Origin: Chitinophagales bacterium
Lineage (GTDB): Bacteria; Bacteroidota; Bacteroidia; Chitinophagales; JADIYW01
Direction of reading: 5' to 3'
DNA length: 41,189 bases
Assembly: GCA_023957245.1 (NCBI GenBank)
Contig: JAMLHJ010000017.1
Coordinates: 1-41,189 of the forward strand
Of this stretch, positions 8,891-18,834 are shown piece by piece (the stretch's first letter is position 1; every line of letters begins with the position of its first letter). A program made the position numbers and the translations under genes. The notes below the pieces were generated by a model. The model saw only the letters and a list, made by a program, of their open reading frames with translations. It did no database searches and had not been told where the DNA came from.

Positions 8891-9865
8891 ATGCGTATCC
8901 TTAATGATTTAAGAGAAATCTTCAATCAATATTTAAATAAAAATATTTTCACTCAATCACCTAAAGAATTGTATGAACCTAATAATTATTTTTTAAGTAT
9001 TGGAGGAAAACGAATGAGGCCAGTCTTAGTCCTATTGGGTGCTCATCTTTACAAAAAAAACTATGACGATGTTCTTCCTGCGGCTATGGCAATTGAATGT
9101 TTTCACAACTTCTCACTGATTCATGATGATATTATGGATGCAGCTCCACTAAGACGTGGACACGCAACAATACATGAAAAATACAGCCCAAATACAGCCA
9201 TACTTTCTGGTGATGCTTTATTGGTTTATGCTTATAAATTTTTGGCTCAAATCCCACAAAACTATTTAAAAAACATACTAGATATTTTTAGTGATACAGC
9301 TATAGAAGTATGTGAAGGTCAACAGTTAGACATAAATTTTGAAACACAAGAAACAGTTACAGAAGATGAATATATCTGGATGATCCGCCAGAAAACATCA
9401 GTCGTTTTGGCTGCAGGTTTGAAAATTGGGAGTATCATTGGTGGTGCATCTAATGAAGATGCAGAAGCCTTGTTTCAATATGCACTAAATCTAGGTATCG
9501 CTTTCCAAATTCAAGATGATATTTTAGATTGTTATGGTAATGCTGAACTTGTCGGAAAGCAACCCGGTGGTGATATTATCCAAAACAAAAAAACATTGCT
9601 TCTCATAAGGGCTTTAAATCATGCAAAAGATGCCAATGATAAAAGCTTATTTGAGATTTTAAATCAAAAAGATATCCAAGTAGCAGAAAAAATCAACAGT
9701 GTTTTAGCTATTTATGAAAAATATGACATCAAAATTTCTGTAGAACAAACCAAGCAAGATTATATTGACAAGGCAATCGCTCATCTCAATACACTTCAAT
9801 TAGAAGAAGAGAAGAAAGTAGTATTATATCAATTGGTGGATTATTTGGTAAAAAGAGATTATTAA
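8891..9865 (+). CDS. Polyprenyl diphosphate synthase, trans type
   Basis: Elongates allylic diphosphates with isopentenyl diphosphate (geranylgeranyl, octaprenyl or similar product). The 324 residues carry all family signatures: GGKRMRP (38-44), the first aspartate-rich motif DDIMD (79-83) followed by APLRRG, SGDALL, and the second aspartate-rich motif in FQIQDDILD near 210. The chain-length-determining residues before DDIMD (FHNFSLIH) include a bulky Phe at -5 or so, as seen in shorter-chain enzymes, but product length is uncertain. It diverges from the TetR-like/AarF pair and its stop codon overlaps the convergent TPR gene by 4 bp. Confidence 0.92.
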   Translation: MRILNDLREIFNQYLNKNIFTQSPKELYEPNNYFLSIGGKRMRPVLVLLGAHLYKKNYDDVLPAAMAIECFHNFSLIHDDIMDAAPLRRGHATIHEKYSPNTAILSGDALLVYAYKFLAQIPQNYLKNILDIFSDTAIEVCEGQQLDINFETQETVTEDEYIWMIRQKTSVVLAAGLKIGSIIGGASNEDAEALFQYALNLGIAFQIQDDILDCYGNAELVGKQPGGDIIQNKKTLLLIRALNHAKDANDKSLFEILNQKDIQVAEKINSVLAIYEKYDIKISVEQTKQDYIDKAIAHLNTLQLEEEKKVVLYQLVDYLVKRDY

Positions 9866-11064
9866 TCTATTGACTCCAGATAAGTTTGTATCACTTCAAA
9901 CACTTCATTATCAGGATAATATATTTCTTTAAAATACTGCTCTGCTTCTAAAAATTTTACTTTGGCTTCTTTATTATTCTGCCCAAATAATATTTGCCCT
10001 TGAAAGAATCGAATATTACCCATCACCGATTTATCTTTAAAATAACTTTTCTCCAATGCTTCCAATGCCAACAAAATAGGTTGATAATCAGATTCATTTT
10101 CTTCATAAGCTTGAATCACTCGATTATACACTTCTGGGCTACTTGGATTCAGCATTAAAATATTTGAAATCAATTTATTTTGAATGGGCATTTTTTCTCT
10201 TATAGCAATATATAAATAATCAATTAGTGCATCTGGGTTTTGGGGAGCAATCAACAATGCCTTATCAATAAATAGAACAGCACTATCAGTTTTATTCTGA
10301 ATATCATAAGCATAACTTACCAATCGTAAAGCATCTACTTTGGGGGATGTCTCTCCATATAATTTCTCTGAAATGAGAGCATAATCTATAGCTTTGTCGT
10401 AGTTACGCAACATATATTCAGCATAAGCTAAATTGTAATAAGCAGGAGGATATTGATAATTAAGAGCAATCGATTTACGCAAATTTCTTTGAGCTTCTTC
10501 ATATTTCCCTTTTCCTAACAATAAATAGCCTAGAACAAAGTAATTTTCAAAATCAGCCACTTTACTATCTATGCATTTCAAATTGGCACTTTCTAATTTT
10601 TCTTTTAAAATATCCAATGGAATAGACATATTATCATCATACTTTAAAAAATAATCATAGAGATAATCTGCTTGTGCTTGGTATAAAAATAATTTATCTG
10701 GATGCAACTGAATAAAAGAATCCAAAATAGCATCTGCCTTCAAAGCAAATAATGAATATTCACCAGGTTTATTTCGCAGTTCTGAAATCTTTTGATTAGG
10801 CTTCAAATTGACAAAGCCAAATTTCTCAAACTGCAACTGTACAACATAGAAATTAGTGGCTAAATTTAATTTTATCAGGAAAAAATCTACATCTTTATTA
10901 TTAGGATCAAATTTTTCAATCAATCGATAAGCATCTAATATACGACCAGACAATACAAGACTATCACTCTTTTGTAAAATAGCAGATTTACTCTCATAAG
11001 CCTTGAGATGATTGAAGAATGTAAAAAATCCAATTAAGATGAAAACAAATCTTTTTTTATTCAT
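9862..11064 (-). CDS. Secreted tetratricopeptide-repeat protein
   Basis: About 400 residues starting MNKKRFVFILIG with a signal peptide that ends near HLKA. The ATG at 11064 is preferred to a TTG start 27 nt upstream because it puts the signal peptide at the N-terminus. TPR-type helix pairs are clear in the middle (YFVLGYLLLGKGKYEEAQRNLRKSIALNYQYPPAYYNLAYAEYMLRNYDKAIDYA split over residues ~175-240) and recur toward the end. Exported TPR proteins usually scaffold envelope complexes; no specific partner can be named. It ends 4 bp into the convergent polyprenyl synthase gene without a terminator and diverges from the small CxxC protein. Confidence 0.75.
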   Translation of the reverse strand: MNKKRFVFILIGFFTFFNHLKAYESKSAILQKSDSLVLSGRILDAYRLIEKFDPNNKDVDFFLIKLNLATNFYVVQLQFEKFGFVNLKPNQKISELRNKPGEYSLFALKADAILDSFIQLHPDKLFLYQAQADYLYDYFLKYDDNMSIPLDILKEKLESANLKCIDSKVADFENYFVLGYLLLGKGKYEEAQRNLRKSIALNYQYPPAYYNLAYAEYMLRNYDKAIDYALISEKLYGETSPKVDALRLVSYAYDIQNKTDSAVLFIDKALLIAPQNPDALIDYLYIAIREKMPIQNKLISNILMLNPSSPEVYNRVIQAYEENESDYQPILLALEALEKSYFKDKSVMGNIRFFQGQILFGQNNKEAKVKFLEAEQYFKEIYYPDNEVFEVIQTYLESID

Positions 11065-11112
11065 TGAACAAAAGCTATTGATTTTTAACAATATATTGAT
11101 TTATTTGCATTA

Positions 11113-11373
11113 ATGAGAAATTGTTCAACAAAAAAAATAGGTTATTCATCTGAGAATAGTGCAATAAGTGCATTACTTGAAGCTCATCAAAAATCAAATT
11201 TCAACACTAATAGTGGCCCTCAAAATATTTACAAATGTTCTATTTGTGAACAATATCATTTGACTTCAAGAAAACCTTCGCATCCTGTATTAAAACAAAA
11301 TGCAACATCTATGAGTGAACGAACTCAAAATGATATTCAGCGATGGAGTAATAAATTTAAAAACATAAAGTAA
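11113..11373 (+). CDS. Small conserved protein with CxxC zinc-knuckle-like motif
   Basis: An 86-residue basic protein beginning MRNCSTKKIGYSSENSA. It holds the motif YKCSICEQYHLTS near residue 40-52, with a CxxC and a nearby His that could bind zinc. Similar short proteins with YxCxxCxxYHLTS occur widely in Bacteroidota without known function. The helical C-terminal part is rich in Lys, Asn and Gln. It reads away from the TPR gene and converges on the pirin gene, 7 bp from its stop, with no terminator visible. Confidence 0.65.
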   Translation: MRNCSTKKIGYSSENSAISALLEAHQKSNFNTNSGPQNIYKCSICEQYHLTSRKPSHPVLKQNATSMSERTQNDIQRWSNKFKNIK

Positions 11374-11379
11374 AACTTC

Positions 11380-12264
11380 CTACTCTATATTATCATCCAA
11401 ATGACCAAAATCACCTCTATTATAATCCACAAATGTTTGAGCTATTTCGTCAAAAGTATTCATCACAAATGGTCCATGAGCAGCTATAGGTTCTCCAATA
11501 GGTTCTCCACTTAGCACCAATACCAATGCATCTTCTTCCGCTTTCAGTACAAACCTTTCACCATCATTTCCCATCAAAACAAAATTATCCAAATCTGCAA
11601 TTTCTCCATTGACAGACACTTTTCCTTCAATCACTAACAAACCAGTATTATAATTTGACGGAAAAGATAATTCTATCGATTTATCCTTTTTCAATTGGAT
11701 ATTATATAAATGGATAGGTGTAAATGTTGAAGCAATACCTTTGACACCTTGATATTCTCCAGCGATTACTTCTACTTCTCCACTTTGATCTTCCAATATC
11801 ACCCTTTTGAAATCTGAATGTTTTAAAGCCTGATATTTCGGTGCTGACATTTTGTGCTGTGCAGGAAGATTAACCCACAACTGAACCATCTGAAAAACAC
11901 CTCCCTTCTGAGAAAATTCTTTTTCATGATACTCTTTGTGCAATACTCCTTTAGCAGCTGTCATCCATTGCACATCTCCTTTATGAATCACACCTCCACC
12001 CCCATGACTATCATGATGAGCAACACTTCCTTGATAAGCAATTGTCACAGTCTCAAATCCTCGATGTGGATGTACGCCTACTCCTTTGGGATGCTTTGAA
12101 GGAGAAAAATGATATTTTGAATTATAATCTAAAAGAATAAAAGGATCCATTCTTTTCATTTCCATACGATATACACTAGGTATAAAGTTATGCACTCTAA
12201 ACCCATCTCCAACAAAATGAGGAGCTGGTGGTGACACAATCATTTCAACATTTCTAACTCTCAT
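11380..12264 (-). CDS. Pirin family protein (bicupin)
   Basis: A 294-residue bicupin. The N-terminal cupin keeps the four pirin metal ligands: H65 and H67 in VGVHPHRGFETVTI, and H109 and E111 in KGVLHKEYHE. The second cupin (about 170-290) is more divergent, as usual. Bacterial pirins have been linked to quercetin 2,3-dioxygenase activity, redox sensing and enzyme regulation; which applies here is unknown. Monocistronic on the minus strand, with its promoter region shared with divergent thrS (154 bp between starts). Confidence 0.9.
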   Translation of the reverse strand: MRVRNVEMIVSPPAPHFVGDGFRVHNFIPSVYRMEMKRMDPFILLDYNSKYHFSPSKHPKGVGVHPHRGFETVTIAYQGSVAHHDSHGGGGVIHKGDVQWMTAAKGVLHKEYHEKEFSQKGGVFQMVQLWVNLPAQHKMSAPKYQALKHSDFKRVILEDQSGEVEVIAGEYQGVKGIASTFTPIHLYNIQLKKDKSIELSFPSNYNTGLLVIEGKVSVNGEIADLDNFVLMGNDGERFVLKAEEDALVLVLSGEPIGEPIAAHGPFVMNTFDEIAQTFVDYNRGDFGHLDDNIE

Positions 12265-12374
12265 AGTTGTATAAACAATTGTTCAACAAAAAAGTTTTAT
12301 TTCTACAAATGCTAATACAAATTACTATTGAGATTTTAAATTACTATTACAAAAGAATATTTCTATTGAAAATA

Positions 12375-12407
12375 TTGCTCCCAACAACAATTCTTTGTTT
12401 AATTTTG
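12375..12407 (+). promoter_or_regulatory. Likely promoter for thrS-infC
   Basis: TTG at 12375-12377, a 22-nt spacer and an exact TAATTTTG at 12400-12407. The ATG begins 11 nt later, so the leader would be only a few nucleotides long, which leaves no room for a T-box or a threonyl-tRNA-like operator in the transcript. Confidence 0.45.
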
Positions 12408-12417
12408 CACAAATTAT

Positions 12418-14349
12418 ATGAGTCAGATTAATATTACTTTTCCTGATGGCTCTGTGCGAGAGTTTGCAAAGGGCATTAACGCTATGGAAATAGCAAAAGG
12501 ATTAAGCAATTCATTAGCTAAAAAAGTATTAGCTGCTAAAGTGAATGGTGAGGTTTGGGATTGTTCTCGTTCTATCAATGAAGATAGTACGTTGCAATTA
12601 TTGACATGGGATGATACAGAAGGCAAATCCACCTTTTGGCATTCATCTGCACACCTTATGGCAGAAGCATTAGAATCTTTATACGAAGGCGTTAAATTTG
12701 GGATTGGTCCTCCGATAGAAAACGGATTTTATTACGATATTGATTTAGGTGGAAGAACACTTTCTACCAATGATTTTGAAGCTATTGAGAAAAAAATGCG
12801 TCAATTAGCTGAAGCTAAAAGTGAGTATATTCGTCAAGATGTCAGCAAAGATGATGCAATAAAATATTTTACAGAGAAAGGCGACCAATACAAATTAGAG
12901 CTTTTAGATGGGCTTGAAGATGGTAAAATTACTTTTTATACTCAAGGAAATTTTACTGACTTATGTAGAGGACCTCATATTCCCAATACCAGCCATGTCA
13001 AAGCTATCAAACTTACAAAAGTAGCTGGTGCATATTGGAGAGGTGACGAAAAACGCCCTCAATTGACAAGAATTTATGGCGTTACTTTTCCTAAGCAAGA
13101 GCAACTAGATGAATACAATAAACTTGTTGAAGAAGCGCTTAAACGTGACCATAGAAAACTAGGTAAAGAATTGGAATTGTTTACCTTCTCAGATAAAGTT
13201 GGAATGGGATTACCACTTTGGTTGCCTAATGGAACTTTAGTAAGAGATAAACTGGTAGATTTTCTAAAATCTGAACAAATAAAAAGAGGATACAAGCCTG
13301 TTGTCACTCCACATATTGGGAAAAAAGATTTGTATGTCACTTCTGGACACTATGAAAAATATGGCAAAGATTCATTCCAACCAATTTTAACTCCAGAGGA
13401 AAATGAAGAATTTTTCTTAAAACCAATGAATTGCCCTCATCATTGTGAGATATATAAGTTTGTTCCAAAATCATATAGAGAACTTCCTTATAGAGTGGCA
13501 GAATTCGGTACAGTATATCGTTACGAACAAAGTGGGGAATTACATGGATTGACAAGAGTAAGAGGATTTACTCAAGATGATGCACATATTTTCTGTACAG
13601 CAGAACAATTAAAAGGAGAATTTAAAGAGGTCATTTCTTTGATAAAATATGTTTTTGACAGATTAGGGTTTGAAAAATTCACTGCACAAATTTCTTTGAG
13701 AGATCCAGAAAACAAAGAAAAATATATCGGTACAGAAGACAATTGGCATAAAGCTGAGCAGGCAATTATAGAAGCTGCAGACGAAATGGGATTAGAAACT
13801 GTAACAGAATTGGGAGAAGCTGCATTTTATGGACCAAAATTGGACTTCATGGTGAAAGATGCTATTGGTCGTTCTTGGCAATTAGGAACAATTCAAGTTG
13901 ACTATAATCTACCAGAGAGATTTGACCTTGAATATATTGGTGCTGATAATGAAAAACACAGGCCAATTATGATACACCGAGCTCCTTTCGGCTCATTAGA
14001 AAGATTCATGGCTATTTTGATTGAACATTGCGCAGGCAATTTCCCATTGTGGTTAGCTCCAAGACAAGTAGCGATATTGCCAATCAGTGACAAGTTTACT
14101 CCTTATGCAGAAGACATCTTAAACACACTACTTTATTCTGATGTTAGAGCACATTTAGATGCAAGGCCTGAAAAAATAGGTCGAAAAATCAGAGATGCAG
14201 AAGTCAGCAAAGTGCCTTATATGATTATCATTGGAGAAAAGGAGATGGACAATAATGTTGTTTCCATCCGTCGTCACGGAAGTGGTGATATAGGACATAT
14301 GTCAATAGATGACTTTATGAAAGTATTAACAGAAGAAAATTATCATTAA
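12418..14349 (+). CDS. thrS: Threonyl-tRNA synthetase
   Basis: Charges tRNA-Thr and edits mischarged Ser-tRNA-Thr. The 643 residues show the full bacterial layout. The TGS domain is N-terminal ([13 protein letters not shown]). The editing domain has [11 protein letters not shown] (HxxxH) and the later C-G-P-H-I motif DLCRGPHIP. The class II catalytic core has the zinc cysteine and histidine in [11 protein letters not shown], motif 2 in [14 protein letters not shown] and motif 3 in [18 protein letters not shown]. The C-terminal anticodon-binding domain begins at [12 protein letters not shown]. Nothing is missing. It is followed 33 bp later by infC, the order found in many bacteria. Confidence 0.98.
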   Translation: MSQINITFPDGSVREFAKGINAMEIAKGLSNSLAKKVLAAKVNGEVWDCSRSINEDSTLQLLTWDDTEGKSTFWHSSAHLMAEALESLYEGVKFGIGPPIENGFYYDIDLGGRTLSTNDFEAIEKKMRQLAEAKSEYIRQDVSKDDAIKYFTEKGDQYKLELLDGLEDGKITFYTQGNFTDLCRGPHIPNTSHVKAIKLTKVAGAYWRGDEKRPQLTRIYGVTFPKQEQLDEYNKLVEEALKRDHRKLGKELELFTFSDKVGMGLPLWLPNGTLVRDKLVDFLKSEQIKRGYKPVVTPHIGKKDLYVTSGHYEKYGKDSFQPILTPEENEEFFLKPMNCPHHCEIYKFVPKSYRELPYRVAEFGTVYRYEQSGELHGLTRVRGFTQDDAHIFCTAEQLKGEFKEVISLIKYVFDRLGFEKFTAQISLRDPENKEKYIGTEDNWHKAEQAIIEAADEMGLETVTELGEAAFYGPKLDFMVKDAIGRSWQLGTIQVDYNLPERFDLEYIGADNEKHRPIMIHRAPFGSLERFMAILIEHCAGNFPLWLAPRQVAILPISDKFTPYAEDILNTLLYSDVRAHLDARPEKIGRKIRDAEVSKVPYMIIIGEKEMDNNVVSIRRHGSGDIGHMSIDDFMKVLTEENYH

Positions 14350-14382
14350 TTTTTTATATTTTTGTCCCAAATTTAAATCAAT

Positions 14383-14928
14383 TTGATTCCTAGAAGAAGA
14401 ATGGCCCCACCGGTCAAAAAAGTAAACGAACATAGATTGAACGAGGAAATCACTGTTCCTCAAATCAGGTTAGTTGGTGATGGTATAGAACCAGTAATAA
14501 TTTCAACATCCAAAGCTATAGCAATGGCTAAAGAACAAGAGATGGACTTAGTTGAAATTTCACCTAAGGCCGAACCTCCTGTTTGTAAAATCATGGATTA
14601 CAAAAAATTCCTTTATGAAAAGAAAAGGAAAGAAAAGGAATTAAAAGCTAAGGCACACAAAACTGAGATAAAAGAAATTAGATTTTCTCCCAATACTGAT
14701 GATCATGACTTGAACTTCAAAAAGAAGCATGCCGTTAAATTTCTTCAAGAAGGAGCAAAAGTTAAAATCTATGTACAGTTTAGAGGTAGAGCGATTATGT
14801 TCAAAGAAAGAGGAGAACTTTTACTTTTGCAATTTGCTCAAAGCTTAGAGGAATATGGAGCATTGGAAAGCATGCCTAACCTCGAAGGAAAGAGAATGAT
14901 AGCATTTATTGCTCCTAAGAAAAAGTAA
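14383..14928 (+). CDS. infC: Translation initiation factor IF-3
   Basis: Prevents premature subunit joining and checks the start codon in the 30S complex. Both domains are visible: the N-domain (NEEITVPQIRLVGD, then AKEQEMDLVEISPKAEPPVCKIMDYKKF) and the C-domain (HKTEIKEIRFSPNTDDHDLNFK, then KVKIYVQFRGR). The length is normal at 175-181 residues. The start is uncertain. TTG at 14383 would give an N-terminus with IPRRR, fitting the basic leaders of related proteins. ATT follows directly at 14386, and ATG comes at 14401. In Escherichia coli infC starts at AUU and is self-regulated through it, so a non-ATG start here is plausible but not shown. In the same transcript as thrS; rpmI and rplT, often next, lie 10 kb away. 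Confidence 0.95.
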   Translation: MIPRRRMAPPVKKVNEHRLNEEITVPQIRLVGDGIEPVIISTSKAIAMAKEQEMDLVEISPKAEPPVCKIMDYKKFLYEKKRKEKELKAKAHKTEIKEIRFSPNTDDHDLNFKKKHAVKFLQEGAKVKIYVQFRGRAIMFKERGELLLLQFAQSLEEYGALESMPNLEGKRMIAFIAPKKK

Positions 14929-14948
14929 TTTTTACATTTAATTATATC

Positions 14949-14987
14949 AATCGTTAGTGAATTTTTATTTGCTAACGATTTCTTTTT
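14949..14987 (+). terminator. Rho-independent terminator after thrS-infC
   Basis: Perfect 9-bp stem AATCGTTAG (14949-14957) with CTAACGATT (14972-14980), a 14-nt loop, then TCTTTTTT. It lies between the convergent infC and HsdR-N-like genes. Confidence 0.7.
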
Positions 14988-15436
14988 TATACACTTCTCA
15001 TCCAGATATTTTCTGCATCTGGCAAATCATTGAGCCATTCATATTTTCCAGTATCCAACTCAATTTGAGCAATAAAATGTTGAAGTCCATTAGTGATGAC
15101 AAGGATTGGAACTTTAAGGACAAGATTATATAAAGAGGCTTGTTCAACAGTTTTCTGAGACAATTTAACTTCTGGCTGTTTGCATTCTATCAAAATATGA
15201 GGAAGATGCTGCTCGTCATAAACTACGATATCAAATCTTTTATTTTTTCCCATATAGAGCAATTGCTTCTCTACAGCTATATAGGAAATAGGATAACGTT
15301 TATGTTCTACCATATAAGCCAAAATAGCTTGCCTCACTCCTTCTTCAGGAGTTAAAACAATATTTTTTTTCCTTATTGGGTCAAAAATCCTTTTTTTATT
15401 ATCTATTATCTTAGTTTTGAAGAACAAAGAGTCCAT
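14987..15436 (-). CDS. Orphan HsdR N-terminal-like (PD-(D/E)xK fold) protein
   Basis: A 149-residue protein matching the N-terminal domain of type I restriction R subunits (HsdR_N). The nuclease-fold signature is visible: E31-E32 in TPEEGVRQ, D69 in KRFDIVVYD and E84-x-K86 in LIECKQP. There is no helicase part and no methylase or specificity gene nearby, so this is a stand-alone version. Such single-domain proteins are common in Bacteroidota and have no established role; they may be nucleases or nucleic-acid binders. The ATG start reads MDSLFFKTK. It faces infC across a terminator and diverges from the membrane-protein gene. Confidence 0.75.
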   Translation of the reverse strand: MDSLFFKTKIIDNKKRIFDPIRKKNIVLTPEEGVRQAILAYMVEHKRYPISYIAVEKQLLYMGKNKRFDIVVYDEQHLPHILIECKQPEVKLSQKTVEQASLYNLVLKVPILVITNGLQHFIAQIELDTGKYEWLNDLPDAENIWMRSV

Positions 15437-15496
15437 AACAACAAAAATGATTCTTTTTTGCTAAATAATCGTTTAAAATTTAAAAGTAATAAAAGT

Positions 15497-15859
15497 ATGA
15501 ACTGGATAATCAAAATACTCTTTAGAGTTGTCGCTATTTATCTCATCAGTTATTTGACCAATATTATTGGATTTACAGGAAGTAGCACTAAAGAAAATTT
15601 TATTGTAGCTACCATATTTGCTGTTACACTTAGTTTATTGAATACCTTTTTAAAACCCATATTGAGTTTATTTGCATTGCCTATTACTTTTATTACACTC
15701 GGACTATTTCAGTTGGTCATTAATACTGTCATTGTATTAATAACTGTTCGCTTAGTAAAAGGTATTGAAATCGAAGGATTTTTAAATGCATTTTTATTTT
15801 CTATCTTATTCTCAGTAATCAGTTGGGCTATCGAACAAGTCGTATCTGACAAAAGGTAA
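15497..15859 (+). CDS. Small four-helix membrane protein, phage holin IV / YvlD-like
   Basis: About 120 residues starting MNWIIKILFRVVAIYL. The ATG at 15497 is preferred to a TTG 39 nt earlier, because the extra residues are polar and not family-like. Four hydrophobic segments (near residues 6-22, 33-50, 55-80 and 95-115) and the FLKPILSLFALPITFITLGLF type core match the YvlD/phage holin family 4 superfamily. These chromosomal genes are not phage lysis proteins; in Bacillus a homologue belongs to a cell-envelope stress operon, while in Bacteroidota the role is unknown. Stand-alone gene 125 bp before clpB. Confidence 0.75.
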   Translation: MNWIIKILFRVVAIYLISYLTNIIGFTGSSTKENFIVATIFAVTLSLLNTFLKPILSLFALPITFITLGLFQLVINTVIVLITVRLVKGIEIEGFLNAFLFSILFSVISWAIEQVVSDKR

Positions 15860-15983
15860 GCAAAAAGTTTCCTGGTGCGACAACTTGTCAGTATTTGATT
15901 TTCAAAACTGTTATTTTATACTATTTTGAAGCGAAATTTCATATAGGTATGTAAATTGAATTATCAGGCGTAAAATAACACGT

Positions 15984-18599
15984 ATGAATCCAAATCAATT
16001 TACAATAAAGTCACAAGAAGCCATTGCGGGAGCGCAACAAATGGCATTTGAAAATAGAAATTCCAGTATGGACACATGTCATTTATTAAAGTCTATTATT
16101 GACATTGATAAAGACTATTTACCATTTTTATTCAGCCAATTTAATATTGACTTAGCTTCATTTGAAAACAAAGTTGAACAAATCGTTCGACAGCAACCTA
16201 TTGTCAGCAATGAAGACGTCAAATATCCATCTACCAATTTATCTCAAGTCATCATGAAGGCAACAAGCCTGATGAAAGAGATGGGTGATGAATATGTATC
16301 CATTGAACATTTAATCCTTGCACTTACGACTGTCAATGATGACACCGCTAAACTCATGAAGAAAGAAGGGTTAGATGAGAAAAAATTAAAAGAAACTATT
16401 TTAAAACTTAGAAAAGGAAGTAAAGTGCAATCTAGTAGTTCAGAACTTACATTCAACGCTTTAGACAAATACGCAAAAAATCTCAACGAATTAGCCAAGC
16501 AACACAAACTAGATCCAGTCATAGGAAGAGATGAAGAAATCAGAAGAGTCTTACACATCTTATCAAGAAGGACTAAAAACAATCCTATTTTAGTAGGCGA
16601 ACCAGGAGTGGGAAAGACTGCTATTGCAGAAGGTATTGCCACACGAATTGAAACAGGCGACGTACCTGAAAATCTTAAATCCAAAATCATCTATTCACTA
16701 GATATGGGTTCATTGATTGCAGGTGCAAAATACAAAGGAGAATTTGAAGAAAGACTTAAAGCAGTCATCAAAGAAGTCACCTCATCAGACGGAGCTATTA
16801 TCTTATTTATTGACGAAATACACACTCTAGTTGGTGCAGGAGGTGGAGGTGATGGAGCAATGGACGCTGCCAATATCCTCAAACCTGCTTTAGCAAGAGG
16901 AGAATTAAGAGCCGTAGGTGCTACTACTTTAGGAGAATATCAGAAATACTTTGAAAAAGACAAAGCACTTGAAAGAAGATTTCAGAAAGTGATGGTATTA
17001 GAACCTAGCAAAGAAGATTCAGTATCTATCTTGAGAGGTCTAAAAGAAAAATACGAAACACACCACAAAGTCAATATCAAAGATGAAGCTATCATCGCTG
17101 CAGTTGATTTATCTATTAGATATATTACAGATAGATTTTTGCCAGACAAAGCGATTGACTTGATTGATGAAGCTGCGGCAAAATTGAGATTGGAAATTGA
17201 TTCAGTTCCAGAAGAAATTGATGAACTAGAAAGAAAAATTAGACAGCTAGAAATTGAAAGGGAAGCCATCAAAAGGGAAAATGATACAGCCAAATTGAGT
17301 GAATTATCCAAACAGATAGCTGATCTTAATGAAAGTCGTACAGCATTGCGTTCTAAATGGGAAAGTGAAAAAAATATTTTGGACACTATTCAACAACAAA
17401 AACTAGCTATAGACGAATACAAATTTCAAGCTGAACAAGCAGAAAGGAATGGCGACTATGGTAAAGTAGCTGAATTGAGATATGGCAAAATAAAAGAAGC
17501 AGAAGAAGCACTAAAAATTTCTGAACAGAAGTTGGAAGAAATGAAAAGTGGACAACGATTGTTGAAAGAAGAAGTAGATGCCGATGATATCGCTGAAATC
17601 ATTTCTAAATGGACAGGTATTCCTGTGAGCAAAATGCTTCAATCTGAAAAAAGCAAACTTTTGGATTTGGAGAAATTTCTTCACAATAGAGTCGTTGGTC
17701 AAGACGAAGCTATAGAAGCTGTATCAGATGCTATCAGACGTAGCCGTGCAGGGCTGAGCGACCTTAAAAAACCAATCGGTTCATTCATCTTCATCGGTAC
17801 AACAGGAGTTGGTAAAACTGAATTGGTGAAAGCATTGGCTGAAATGCTGTTTGATGATGAAAAAGCAATGGTCAGAATAGATATGTCTGAATATATGGAA
17901 CGTCATTCCGTATCTAGATTAATAGGTGCACCTCCGGGATATGTCGGATATGATGAAGGCGGACAATTGACAGAAGCTGTAAGAAGAAGACCCTATTCAG
18001 TGATTTTGTTAGACGAAATTGAAAAAGCACACCAAGATGTATTCAATATTTTATTACAAGTGCTTGAAGATGGTAGATTGACAGACAATAAAGGTAGAGT
18101 TGTGGATTTCAAAAATACACTCATCATTATGACTTCCAATGTCGGTTCAGATATTATTCAAGAGGCATTTAGTGATATCAAAAGTGAAGCTCAATTGTTC
18201 TCAGTAGCTGAAACAGCGAAAGTTCAAGTTTTTGAAGAACTTAAAAATACGATGCGACCAGAATTTCTCAATAGAATAGATGAAATCATCATGTTCAAAC
18301 CACTCATCGAGTCTGAGATTATCCAGATTGTCAAATTACAATTGAAGAGCCTACAGAAAAAACTCTTAGAAATGGATTTGCAAATAGATTTCACTGATGA
18401 TGCAGTACAATGGTTGGGGCATGAAGGATATGACCCTCAATTTGGAGCTAGACCGTTAAAAAGATTAATCAATAAAGAAATTCTTAACGAATTGTCTAAA
18501 ATGATTATCGCAGGTAAAGTTCACAAGGAAATTCCTATTGTAGCTGATGTTATTAATGATAAAGTGATATTTAGAAACAAAATAGATATCGACAATTAA
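15984..18599 (+). CDS. clpB: ATP-dependent disaggregase ClpB
   Basis: Hsp100 disaggregase that pulls proteins out of aggregates together with DnaK. The 871 residues have every ClpB part. The N-domain spans about 1-145. NBD1 has Walker A GEPGVGKT near residue 203 and Walker [11 protein letters not shown]. The long coiled-coil M-domain spans about 410-530, rich in Glu, Lys and Arg, and distinguishes ClpB from ClpA and ClpC. NBD2 has Walker A GTTGVGKT near 605, Walker [12 protein letters not shown] and sensor GARPLKR. There is no ClpP-binding loop, as expected. No obvious heat-shock operator was found in the 124-bp upstream gap. A strong terminator follows directly. Confidence 0.97.
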   Translation: MNPNQFTIKSQEAIAGAQQMAFENRNSSMDTCHLLKSIIDIDKDYLPFLFSQFNIDLASFENKVEQIVRQQPIVSNEDVKYPSTNLSQVIMKATSLMKEMGDEYVSIEHLILALTTVNDDTAKLMKKEGLDEKKLKETILKLRKGSKVQSSSSELTFNALDKYAKNLNELAKQHKLDPVIGRDEEIRRVLHILSRRTKNNPILVGEPGVGKTAIAEGIATRIETGDVPENLKSKIIYSLDMGSLIAGAKYKGEFEERLKAVIKEVTSSDGAIILFIDEIHTLVGAGGGGDGAMDAANILKPALARGELRAVGATTLGEYQKYFEKDKALERRFQKVMVLEPSKEDSVSILRGLKEKYETHHKVNIKDEAIIAAVDLSIRYITDRFLPDKAIDLIDEAAAKLRLEIDSVPEEIDELERKIRQLEIEREAIKRENDTAKLSELSKQIADLNESRTALRSKWESEKNILDTIQQQKLAIDEYKFQAEQAERNGDYGKVAELRYGKIKEAEEALKISEQKLEEMKSGQRLLKEEVDADDIAEIISKWTGIPVSKMLQSEKSKLLDLEKFLHNRVVGQDEAIEAVSDAIRRSRAGLSDLKKPIGSFIFIGTTGVGKTELVKALAEMLFDDEKAMVRIDMSEYMERHSVSRLIGAPPGYVGYDEGGQLTEAVRRRPYSVILLDEIEKAHQDVFNILLQVLEDGRLTDNKGRVVDFKNTLIIMTSNVGSDIIQEAFSDIKSEAQLFSVAETAKVQVFEELKNTMRPEFLNRIDEIIMFKPLIESEIIQIVKLQLKSLQKKLLEMDLQIDFTDDAVQWLGHEGYDPQFGARPLKRLINKEILNELSKMIIAGKVHKEIPIVADVINDKVIFRNKIDIDN

Positions 18600-18621
18600 G
18601 TCACAAAAACAATTCATTATC

Positions 18622-18660
18622 AAGGAGTTTGTTGTCTTGTATAACAGACTCCTTTTTTTA
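18622..18660 (+). terminator. Rho-independent terminator after clpB
   Basis: A 12-bp stem, AAGGAGTTTGTT (18622-18633) with AACAGACTCCTT (18643-18654), containing a single G-U pair, then a run of T residues. Confidence 0.85.
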
Positions 18661-18705
18661 TTTTCTCTTTCCCTATTTTTGATTTGAAAGTGGGTTTTTA
18701 TTCTC

Positions 18706-18810
18706 AGTGTTGGCGTGATCGTCTCGCTCGTACCTAGTGTTGACGTTAGCCTCTAGCTCGTGCATAAAAAAGTTGTTACCGTGTTGGCTCGAGTGTCTCG
18801 CTCGTGCATA
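18706..18810. repeat. Three degenerate REP-like units upstream of transposase remnant
   Basis: Three 31-bp units, at 18706-18736, 18736-18766 and 18780-18810, share the shape (A/C)GTGTTG(G/A)C, a variable centre, then CTCGCTCGTGCATA or close variants. On the other strand they read GCACGAGCGAGAC..., the same core as the hairpin at 1000-1020. They sit immediately before the broken REP-associated transposase. Confidence 0.7.
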
Positions 18811-18834
18811 GAAAAGTGGCTTATATTAATAAAC

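Noticed and set aside
15497..15859. Prophage lysis module suggested by the holin-like protein
   Set aside because: No endolysin, structural or integrase genes nearby; the family is a common chromosomal membrane protein.
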